Under the pieces are notes generated by a model, which saw only the letters and a list, made by a program, of their open reading frames with translations, was not told where the DNA came from and ran no database searches. Made by a program: the position numbers and the translations under genes. Positions 14,807 to 20,557 of a stretch of 20,557 nucleotides of DNA are shown here, piece after piece (position 1 is the first letter of the stretch; each line of letters starts with the position of its first letter). Origin of the DNA: JANQQZ01 sp039179915 (GTDB lineage: Bacteria > Planctomycetota > Phycisphaerae > Phycisphaerales > UBA1924); the NCBI GenBank assembly GCA_039179915.1, contig JBCDEF010000022.1, positions 1 to 20,557 of the forward strand. Direction: 5' to 3'.

Positions 14807-16165
14807 ATGAGTGATCTTTGGGCGGACCGGCGGGCGGCGGCGCGAGAAACCGCGGCGCCGCTCGCGGCACGCATACGGCCGCGAACGCTCGACGAATTCG
14901 TCGGCCAGACCCACATCCTGGGCCCGGGCAAGCTGCTGACCCGCATGCTCGACGCCGATCGCATCACCAGCCTGCTGCTGCACGGCCCGCCCGGCACGGG
15001 CAAGACCACGCTCGCCCGGCTGATCGCGGGCCGGACCAGCCGGCACTTCGTCGCGGAAAACGCCGCGGGCGTCGGCGTCAAACGCATCCGCGAGATCATC
15101 GACGATTCCGCCCGCCGGGTCGAGAACGGCTCGGCCGGCACGATCCTCTTCCTCGACGAGATCCACCGGTTCACCCGCAGCCAGCAGGACGTGCTGCTGG
15201 GCGATGTCGAACGCGGGCTGCTCACGCTGATCGGCGCGACCACCGAGAACCCGCTGTTTGCCTGCAACGCGGCGCTGGTCAGCCGGTCGACGCTGTTCCG
15301 GCTCGAATCGCTGACCGAGAACGACATCGAAGCGGTCGTTCGCGCCGCGATCGGTGATACGGAGCGAGGCTTCGGATCGCGCCAAATCACGATCGATGAC
15401 GAGGCGCTCGACGTCTGGGCGGTCAAGAGCGACGGCGATGCTCGCCGGGCGCTCACCGCGCTCGAGGTTGCGGTGCTCAGCAGCGCGGACGGGCCGATCC
15501 ATATCTCGAAGCAGGTGGCCGAGGAATCGATCCAGCAGAAGGCGGCGGTGTACGCCGACGACGAGCACTACGACTCGGCGTCGGCACTGATCAAGTCCGT
15601 CCGTGGCAGCGACCCGGACGCGGCGGTCTATTGGGTCGCGCGGATGCTCGAGGGCGGCGAAGACCCGCGTTTTATCGTCCGCAGGCTGGCGATCCTGGCC
15701 AGCGAGGACATCGGCAACGCCGACCCGCAGGCGGCCGTGCTCGCGGCGAGCTGCTGGCACCTGGTCGAACGGATCGGCATGCCCGAGGCTCGGATCACGC
15801 TCGGTCAGCTGACGACCTACCTCGCGCTCGCGCCCAAGAGCAATGCGGCGTACATGGCGATCAGCGATGCCATGCTCGATGCGCGGGAGGGACGGACGAT
15901 CCCGGTGCCGACGCACCTTCGCGATCCGAATACGTCGCCGACCGCGGATGACTCCGGCTCGGGGATCACGATGCGTCAGCGCCGGGCGAACGATGCCGAT
16001 GCGCGGTACCGCTACAGCCACAACGCGGAGGGCGGCGTGACGGGGCAGGACTATCTGGGCGTCGAGAAGACGTACTACGAGCCGAAGGCCGAGGGGTTTG
16101 AGCGGGAGCTGGCCGAGCGGCTGGCGGCGCTCAAGCGGCTGCGGGAGCGGAGGCGGTCGCAATGA
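14807..16165 (+). CDS. rarA: Replication-associated recombination protein A, AAA+ ATPase
   Basis: The product is 452 residues, the normal RarA/MgsA/WRNIP1 length. The protein acts at stalled replication forks. The N-terminal segment RPRTLDEFVGQTHILGPG is typical. Walker A is GPPGTGKTT at 60-68, Walker B is LFLDEIHRF with D117 and E118, and sensor 1 is GATTENP. After the AAA+ lid, the C-terminal oligomerisation domain contains SALIKSVRGSDPDAAVYW, then EDIGNADPQA and APKSNAAYMA, all strongly conserved in this family. Its stop overlaps the next start by 4 bases (ATGA), so rarA and the cyclo-ligase are translationally coupled. It is divergent from the PlsC-like gene. Confidence 0.97.
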   Translation: MSDLWADRRAAARETAAPLAARIRPRTLDEFVGQTHILGPGKLLTRMLDADRITSLLLHGPPGTGKTTLARLIAGRTSRHFVAENAAGVGVKRIREIIDDSARRVENGSAGTILFLDEIHRFTRSQQDVLLGDVERGLLTLIGATTENPLFACNAALVSRSTLFRLESLTENDIEAVVRAAIGDTERGFGSRQITIDDEALDVWAVKSDGDARRALTALEVAVLSSADGPIHISKQVAEESIQQKAAVYADDEHYDSASALIKSVRGSDPDAAVYWVARMLEGGEDPRFIVRRLAILASEDIGNADPQAAVLAASCWHLVERIGMPEARITLGQLTTYLALAPKSNAAYMAISDAMLDAREGRTIPVPTHLRDPNTSPTADDSGSGITMRQRRANDADARYRYSHNAEGGVTGQDYLGVEKTYYEPKAEGFERELAERLAALKRLRERRRSQ

Positions 16166-16755
16166 GCGGCAGCAACGCGAAACGCGACGCTCGGAATGCC
16201 GCGAAGCTGGCCCTGGCGAAACTGTCACCGGAGGAGATCGCCGAGCGGTCGCGGCTGGCCTGCGGGCACCTGCTCGATCGGTGGCCCGAGCCGAAGGCCG
16301 TGATAGCGTATCTGGCCCTGCCGCAGGAGGCCGATCCGGCGGGGGCGATGGCGGTCTGGCGAGCGCGGGGCGTGACGGTCTGTGTGCCGCGGACAGACTG
16401 GGACAGGCGCACGATGGAGCCCGCGGTGCTGGGCGACCGGGTGATCGAGGGCGAGCGGGGCATCCGGACGGCCGAGCCGGGGCAGCCAACGGTCGAGCTC
16501 GACTCCCTCAATCTGGTGGTTGTGCCGGGGCTGTCGTTTACGCGAGACGGTCGGCGGCTGGGACGGGGGGCGGGCTTCTATGATCGCTTCCTCCGGCGGG
16601 TACCCGCGTGGGTCGAAACGGTCGGACTGGCGTTGTCGCCGCAGATCGCGGAGGATGTGCCGACCGAGCCGCACGACCACCCGGTCCGCTGGCTGGCCAC
16701 GGAAGACGGGGTGGCGGGATGCCGCCCCCGGCAGCACGATCCGGAAGGAGTCTGA
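16162..16755 (+). CDS. 5-formyltetrahydrofolate cyclo-ligase family protein
   Basis: The product is 197 residues, normal for the family, which converts 5-formyl-THF to 5,10-methenyl-THF using ATP. The basic N-terminal helix NAKRDARNAAKLAL and AVIAYLALPQEAD fit the fold. The best marker is VVVPGLSFTRDGRRLGRG followed by AGFYDRFL, the conserved nucleotide- and substrate-binding loop. It overlaps rarA by 4 bases and ends 3 bases before the L,D-transpeptidase start, so the three genes form one tight operon. The C-terminal TEPHDHPVRWLATEDGV matches the usual end of the family (HD.P.d.ivTe.gv). Confidence 0.92.
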   Translation: MSGSNAKRDARNAAKLALAKLSPEEIAERSRLACGHLLDRWPEPKAVIAYLALPQEADPAGAMAVWRARGVTVCVPRTDWDRRTMEPAVLGDRVIEGERGIRTAEPGQPTVELDSLNLVVVPGLSFTRDGRRLGRGAGFYDRFLRRVPAWVETVGLALSPQIAEDVPTEPHDHPVRWLATEDGVAGCRPRQHDPEGV

Positions 16756-16758
16756 TCG

Positions 16759-18036
16759 ATGTCATTGCCCTCGCAGCAGCGTTCGTTTGGCGGCCGAGTC
16801 GGCCGGAAGAAGGCCGGCGGAAGCGCCCGGCTGATCGTGATCGGTGTCGCGGCGCTGACGGTGGTCGGCATCGGGTGGCTGCTGACCCGCGGCGGAGACG
16901 AGCCGGCGGTTCGGACCGACAGCCAAGCCGCCGCGTTGAGCGAGCAGGCGGGGGCCGCGCTCTCCGAGACCCGGCTTTCCGAGACCGGGCTTTCCGAGAC
17001 CGGGCTCTTGGATCACGGGGGTTCAGAGAGCGACGATGTCATGCTGATCGAAGACGACGGGTTCGTCGAGACCGGCGTGCTCTCGGCCCGGCAGGAAGAC
17101 AGCCGGCCTCGCGCAGGCGAAAACGCGCCGATGTCGACGGCCCTGGCGGCGCTGCGGGAGCGCGATGCGGCGGCGGACCGGGCAGCGAACCCGGCAGCGA
17201 AGAGCCCGGCGGCAGAGCCCGCCGCGGCCCCTGCAACGCCGCGGCCCGAGTTCGGCGGCGACCTCGCCTCGCTGATGAACGCGGCCCGCGACCACCTGCG
17301 GAATCAGAACCTGGTCGAGGCTCGGACCGTGCTCAACGAGGCGCTCCGGCACCCGTCGGCGTCGGCCGCGCAGCAAGCCGTCATCCGCAGCGACATCGCG
17401 ACGCTCAACGAGGACCTGTTCTTCGGGCGGCTGGTCTACCCGGGCGACCCGATCGCCAGCGAGTACACCGTGCAGCCAGGCGACTCGCTGGCTCGGATCA
17501 CGTACCGCAAGGGGCTGGCGTGCGACTGGCGGCTGCTGCGGCGGATCAACGGGCTGGACCAGCGGGGCAGCATCCGCGTCGGGCAGACCCTGAAGCTGGT
17601 CCAGGGCCCGTTTCACGCGATGGTCGACAAGAGCGACTATCGGCTCGACCTCTACGCCGGACCCCCGGGTGCCGAGAGCCAGTGGGTCTACATCCGATCG
17701 TTCGAGGTCGGCCTGGGCGCGGCCGATTCAACGCCGGTGGGCACGTTTGTGGTCAAGCAAGACTCAAAGCTGATCAATCCAAACTGGCGAAACCCGCGGA
17801 CGGGCGAGTTCTTCGCCGCCGACGACCCGGCCAACCCGATCGGTGAGTACTGGATCGGGATCGAGGGCGTGGGCGAGGCGGCCGTGCACACGGGCTACGG
17901 TCTGCACGGGACGATCGATCCCGAGTCGATCGGGTCGCAGGCCTCGATGGGCTGCGTGCGGATGCAGGACGAAGACATCGCGATGGTGTACGACCTGATG
18001 TCGTTCACCGTCAGCGAGGTGCACGTCCGGCCGTAA
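16759..18036 (+). CDS. LysM and L,D-transpeptidase (YkuD) domain membrane-anchored protein
   Basis: The product is 425 residues. A basic N-terminus precedes one membrane segment (about 23-41), so the rest is outside the cytoplasm. Residues 68-82 are three exact or near-exact LSETG repeats within a low-complexity stalk reaching about 165. A helical, TPR-like piece (about 170-230) follows. The LysM domain spans about 235-281 (EYTVQPGDSLARITY, then INGLDQRGSIRVGQTLKL) and should bind peptidoglycan. The YkuD domain spans about 290-425 with H383 in LHGT and catalytic C399 in SMGCVRM. YkuD enzymes form 3-3 peptidoglycan crosslinks or attach proteins to the wall. GGAAGGAG lies 9 bases before ATG 16759. 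It is last in the rarA run, convergent with the next gene. Confidence 0.93.
   Translation: MSLPSQQRSFGGRVGRKKAGGSARLIVIGVAALTVVGIGWLLTRGGDEPAVRTDSQAAALSEQAGAALSETRLSETGLSETGLLDHGGSESDDVMLIEDDGFVETGVLSARQEDSRPRAGENAPMSTALAALRERDAAADRAANPAAKSPAAEPAAAPATPRPEFGGDLASLMNAARDHLRNQNLVEARTVLNEALRHPSASAAQQAVIRSDIATLNEDLFFGRLVYPGDPIASEYTVQPGDSLARITYRKGLACDWRLLRRINGLDQRGSIRVGQTLKLVQGPFHAMVDKSDYRLDLYAGPPGAESQWVYIRSFEVGLGAADSTPVGTFVVKQDSKLINPNWRNPRTGEFFAADDPANPIGEYWIGIEGVGEAAVHTGYGLHGTIDPESIGSQASMGCVRMQDEDIAMVYDLMSFTVSEVHVRP
16960..17004 (+). repeat. Three 15-base tandem repeats inside the L,D-transpeptidase gene
   Basis: Units at 16960-16974, 16975-16989 and 16990-17004; the last two are identical (CTTTCCGAGACCGGG) and the first differs at three bases. 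They are in frame and encode LSETR, LSETG, LSETG in the stalk just outside the membrane. Confidence 0.85.
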
Positions 18037-18057
18037 TCGCCGCGTGCCTCAAAGGGC

Positions 18058-18585
18058 CTAGCCGACCAGGTGGCCGTCGGGCAGTTCGGGCGGGTCGACC
18101 TCTGAGACGCACGCGCGGACGATGGTGTCAACGAGCGATCGCCGACGCAGGGTCCCGAGCAGACTGATCGCGTGCGGAAGCTCCGTGTGGGATCGGGCGG
18201 CCCCGCGCCTGGCCGTTGCCACGCCGGCTGTTCCAGGGTCGGTCTCGGCCTCGATCTCGGTCGGCTCGATGATGACCGCGTTCTTGGTGATGAGCACAGG
18301 GTTTGTTCGAAGGTCAAGTTGAGTCACCCCAACGAACCCGCGGCCGAAGAGCGAATCGCGGATGAGATCGATCCGCCCCGGTACGACGCGGACCCAGGTC
18401 GGAAAGAGAAACTCGGGCAGCAGCACCGCGCCGGCAGCCGTAAATCCCAGAACGAGCCAGATGTTTCCCGAGCCGAACAGCGGCTGCCCTGGGATCGCAT
18501 GGGCGGTGAGAACACCCACGCTGGCTCCGACGGTGGCACCGAGCCAGCCGAATGGGACGTCACGCCGCGAGAACCCGAGCGCCAT
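18058..18585 (-). CDS. Membrane protein with possible PH-like domain (downstream half of an interrupted frame)
   Basis: The product is 175 residues from ATG 18585. Two membrane segments (about 12-33, GWLGATVGASVGVLTAHAI; about 41-61, NIWLVLGFTAAGAVLLPEFLF) precede a beta-rich stretch VRVVPGRIDLIRD, then VGVTQLDLRTNPVLITKNAVIIEP. This resembles bacterial PH-like domains, though the match is weak. The frame continues upstream for 24 sense codons (reading ERWRAEPPRIDAGFDPEIARLP) with good codon bias, to a TGA at 18658-18660, with no start codon and no ribosome-binding site near 18585. So this half probably belongs with the ORF at 18658-18942. It is convergent with the L,D-transpeptidase gene, 21 bases apart. 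Function unknown. Confidence 0.6.
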   Translation of the reverse strand: MALGFSRRDVPFGWLGATVGASVGVLTAHAIPGQPLFGSGNIWLVLGFTAAGAVLLPEFLFPTWVRVVPGRIDLIRDSLFGRGFVGVTQLDLRTNPVLITKNAVIIEPTEIEAETDPGTAGVATARRGAARSHTELPHAISLLGTLRRRSLVDTIVRACVSEVDPPELPDGHLVG

Positions 18586-18657
18586 CGGAAGGCGAGCGAT
18601 CTCCGGATCGAACCCGGCATCGATCCTGGGCGGCTCGGCGCGCCAACGCTCAGCATC

Positions 18658-18942
18658 TCAGTTGGAACAGAGCACCCGCACGCGGGCCGGATGATCGGGT
18701 GGGTCAAAAAACTGGTCGCTGAACCATCGGCGTTTCTGGCGTCTCCGGCGGATGATGACCCAGACCGCCGCCGCTGCCGTGATCACCACGGCGGCGGCGA
18801 CGATGCCCACATAGAGCACCGGGCCGATGTTGATCAGGCCGGCGATGCGGGAAAGAACCAGCCCGACAAGCATGGAGAGCCCCACGAAGCCGTAGACCGC
18901 CAGCATATGGCTGAGATGAAGGTGCCGGTTGGTGGTCGGCAT
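18658..18942 (-). CDS. Small two-helix membrane protein (upstream half of an interrupted frame)
   Basis: The product is 94 residues from ATG 18942. Two membrane segments are clear (about 13-36, AVYGFVGLSMLVGLVLSRI; about 42-62, LYVGIVAAAVVITAAAAVWVI). A very basic RRRRQKRR stretch and a polar tail ending VLCSN follow, before TGA. The next ORF downstream is in the same frame; read together they give 295 codons with four membrane segments. An in-frame ATG at 19041 would lengthen the N-terminus, but the added codons have poor third-position GC, so I keep 18942. Divergent from gyrB. I do not recognise the family. Confidence 0.55.
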   Translation of the reverse strand: MPTTNRHLHLSHMLAVYGFVGLSMLVGLVLSRIAGLINIGPVLYVGIVAAAVVITAAAAVWVIIRRRRQKRRWFSDQFFDPPDHPARVRVLCSN

Positions 18943-18980
18943 GCCCCGACCCGGCAGGGTGCGGATCAGAGCCAGATCCT

Positions 18981-19012
18981 GGGGCCACGAGGGCGTGGCA
19001 GGCCCTTGTTTT
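18981..19012 (+). other. Hairpin followed by T-rich stretch, distal gyrB upstream region
   Basis: GCCACG (18984-18989) pairs exactly with CGTGGC (18994-18999) around AGGG. An outer GGG (18981-18983) can pair with CCC (19003-19005) across an AGG bulge. TTGTTTT follows. It resembles a weaker intrinsic terminator on the plus strand, yet no plus-strand gene lies upstream within 900 bases. Confidence 0.35.
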
Positions 19013-19062
19013 GCAGGGATTTGAGGGGATTCTGGGGCCATCGCGACATAGAATATCCGACG

Positions 19063-19093
19063 CGCTCGGGGGCGAGTCCCCCGGGCGTTTTTT
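19063..19093 (+). terminator. Intrinsic-terminator-like structure in the gyrB leader
   Basis: The 5' arm CGCTCGGGGG (19063-19072) pairs with the 3' arm CCCCCGGGCG (19078-19087) around CGAGT. That is ten pairs, nine Watson-Crick plus one T-G, followed directly by six T (19088-19093). It meets the usual pattern of a rho-independent terminator on the plus strand. It lies only 30 bases before the gyrB ATG. On the minus strand it would be preceded, not followed, by a T-equivalent run, so it cannot terminate minus transcripts. It may be an attenuator of gyrB or the 3' end of a short upstream RNA. Confidence 0.7.
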
Positions 19094-19123
19094 GCGTGCA
19101 GAGCGCATGGAGATCCAGCACAG

Positions 19124-20557
19124 ATGGCCGACAGCAACAGCGACTACGGGTCCGACCAGATCAAAGTTCTCGAGGGCCTTGAGGCGGTCCGCAAGCGGCC
19201 GGGCATGTACATCGGCGGCACCGGGCTGAACGCGCTGCACCACTTGGTGTACGAGACCGTCGACAACTCGATCGATGAGGCGATGGCGGGCTTCGCCACA
19301 GTCGTGACCGTGACCGTGCACGCCGACGGCTCGTGCAGCGTGACCGACGACGGCCGGGGCATCCCGATCGAGCCGATGAAGCACGAGGACCCGAACCTCA
19401 ACGGCAAGCCGGCGGTCGAGATCGTGATGACCAAGCTGCACGCCGGCGGCAAGTTCAACCAGGAAGGCTCCGCGTACAAAGTCTCGGGCGGGCTGCACGG
19501 TGTTGGCGTTTCGTGTGTCAACGCGCTCAGCGACCACCTCGAGGTCGAGGTCTATCGCGACGGCACCGCCCACGAGATGCGGTTCGAGCGGGGCGCGGTG
19601 ACCGAGCCGCTCCGCGAGATCGGGCCGATCCCGGCCGAGGCGACCCGCACCCGCGGCACGCGGGTGACCTTTAAACCCGATGGGACAATCTTCCCGGACA
19701 CGACCTTCAGCGGCGAAACGCTGGCGAACCGGCTCCGCGAGTTGAGCTTCCTCAACCCCGGGGTCTCGATCCGGTTCCTCGATGAGCGCGAGCCCGGAGC
19801 CGAGCCGCAGGTGTTCAAGGCCGAGCGGGGCCTGCTTGAGTACGTCGAGCACCTGATGGCGGGCAAGACGCCGTTCAGCCCGCCGGTGCACGTCGAGAAG
19901 GCCGACGGCGACGTGGTCTGCGAGGTCGCGATGCAGTACCACGACGGGTACGCGGAGAACCTGCTGAGCTTCGCCAACAACATCCGCAACGTCGACGGCG
20001 GCACGCACGCGCAGGGGTTCAAGGTCGCGTTGACGCGCGCTCTCAACGGCTATGCGCGGAAAGCGGGCCTGATCAAGGAGAAAGACCCGACGCCGACGGG
20101 CGAGGATCTTCGCGAGGGCTTGGTCGCGATCGTGAGTGTGAAGCTGCCCGAGCCGCTGTTCAACAACCAGCCGAAGGAGAAGCTGCTCAACGCCGAGATC
20201 GAGGGGATCGTGAGCCAGACGGTCTCGGAGGCACTGGAAACCTGGCTCGAGGAGCACCCGGCGGACGCGAAAAAGGTCTGCACGAAGGGGCTAATCGCGG
20301 CGCAGGCGCGTGAGGCGGCCCGCAAGGCCCGCGAGCTGACCCGGCGGAAGACCGCGCTCGATTCGGGATCGATGCCGCACAAGCTGCGGGACTGCAAGAC
20401 CAAGGACCTGGCGCTGAGCGAGCTGTTCATCGTCGAGGGCGACTCCGCGGGCGGGAGCGCGACGCAGGGGCGGGACGTCGAGACGCAGGCGATCCTGCCG
20501 CTCAAGGGCAAGATCCTGAACGTTGAGAAAGCGCGGATCGACAAGGTGCTTGGCTTC
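19124..20557 (+). CDS. gyrB: DNA gyrase subunit B (3' end outside window)
   Basis: 478 codons are open to the window edge. GyrB provides the ATPase and part of the DNA-cleavage site of gyrase, which introduces negative supercoils. The GHKL ATPase domain shows LEAVRKRPGMYIG, YETVDNSIDEAMAGF, TDDGRGIPIE and VSGGLHGVGVSCVNALS. The transducer domain follows, with SFANNIRNVDGGTHAQGF. The loop normally reading Q-T-K is Q349-P350-K351. The TOPRIM domain begins near residue 440 with ELFIVEGDSAGGSA and continues LPLKGKILNVEKARIDKVL. GGAG lies 11 bases before ATG 19124, a long spacing. gyrB and parE are close; the early motifs favour GyrB. dnaA, dnaN, recF and gyrA are not in view. Confidence 0.95.
   Translation, partial: MADSNSDYGSDQIKVLEGLEAVRKRPGMYIGGTGLNALHHLVYETVDNSIDEAMAGFATVVTVTVHADGSCSVTDDGRGIPIEPMKHEDPNLNGKPAVEIVMTKLHAGGKFNQEGSAYKVSGGLHGVGVSCVNALSDHLEVEVYRDGTAHEMRFERGAVTEPLREIGPIPAEATRTRGTRVTFKPDGTIFPDTTFSGETLANRLRELSFLNPGVSIRFLDEREPGAEPQVFKAERGLLEYVEHLMAGKTPFSPPVHVEKADGDVVCEVAMQYHDGYAENLLSFANNIRNVDGGTHAQGFKVALTRALNGYARKAGLIKEKDPTPTGEDLREGLVAIVSVKLPEPLFNNQPKEKLLNAEIEGIVSQTVSEALETWLEEHPADAKKVCTKGLIAAQAREAARKARELTRRKTALDSGSMPHKLRDCKTKDLALSELFIVEGDSAGGSATQGRDVETQAILPLKGKILNVEKARIDKVLGF

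Noticed and set aside
17160..17240. Ala/Pro-rich repetitive DNA in the L,D-transpeptidase gene
   Set aside because: Irregular low-complexity linker (PAAKSPAAEPAAAPATP) without a clean repeat unit; normal for a periplasmic stalk.
19049..19054. TAGAAT as a -10 box for gyrB
   Set aside because: No acceptable -35 element at 16-18 bases; TTGAGG upstream is 22 bases away. It stays a possible start site but is not supportable alone.
18704..20257. A 517-residue minus-strand frame across gyrB
   Set aside because: It is the antisense of gyrB; the plus strand has unmistakable GyrB motifs.
1..20557. CRISPR arrays, tRNA/rRNA genes, transposons, prophage or defence modules
   Set aside because: No regularly spaced direct repeats, no cloverleaf or rRNA-like stretches, and no transposase, integrase or defence-type motifs found on either strand.

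Overview
The window is a high-GC bacterial chromosome segment, and I place it in the Planctomycetota, probably class Phycisphaerae. This rests on several things. Small membrane proteins end in a CxxCGY...CPECG zinc ribbon, a lineage-typical architecture. There is a secreted LolA-like/TPR/peptidase-MA fusion. Generic housekeeping genes sit among short lineage-type hypotheticals, and GTG/TTG starts are used. The placement is inference from protein style, not from a marker-gene search. I see no rRNA, tRNA, CRISPR, insertion sequence or phage gene. No gene-free gap exceeds 300 bases; the largest is about 180 bases, upstream of gyrB.

Layout. Positions 1-2243 (minus) hold a two-domain ABC transporter permease followed by an NHL-repeat exported protein that runs off the window. 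Positions 2276-4142 (plus) hold a divergent M24 aminopeptidase P-like enzyme and a TerB-like helical protein whose 3' end looks frameshifted. Positions 4159-6596 (minus) form a three-gene run read capD-like nucleotide-sugar dehydratase, coiled-coil protein, dut. Positions 6706-8505 (plus) hold ruvA and a mannose-1-phosphate guanylyltransferase. Positions 8540-9956 (plus) hold two tandem paralogues of a membrane zinc-ribbon protein, the second interrupted by an in-frame TGA. Then come ruvX (to 10444) and a 1143-residue exported metalloprotease-like protein (10502-13933). A PlsC-type acyltransferase (minus, to 14723) is convergent with the protease and divergent from rarA. The plus-strand run rarA, 5-formyl-THF cyclo-ligase, LysM/L,D-transpeptidase occupies 14807-18036. 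A membrane protein with a possible bacterial PH-like domain (minus, 18058-18942) is also split by an in-frame TGA. The 5' part of gyrB starts at 19124 and runs off the end.

How the genes fit together. DNA repair, recombination and nucleotide hygiene recur (ruvA, ruvX, rarA, dut, gyrB). Envelope and glycan functions also recur (capD-like, mannose-1-P guanylyltransferase, PlsC, L,D-transpeptidase, exported protease). I do not see one dedicated new system such as a defence island. The most notable non-genic signal is a textbook intrinsic-terminator structure inside the leader of gyrB, 30 bases before its start codon. Three separate reading-frame breaks (about 4035-4080, 9534 and 18658) plus a ruvX without a canonical start at the conserved position should be checked first as assembly errors, then as recoding or gene decay.
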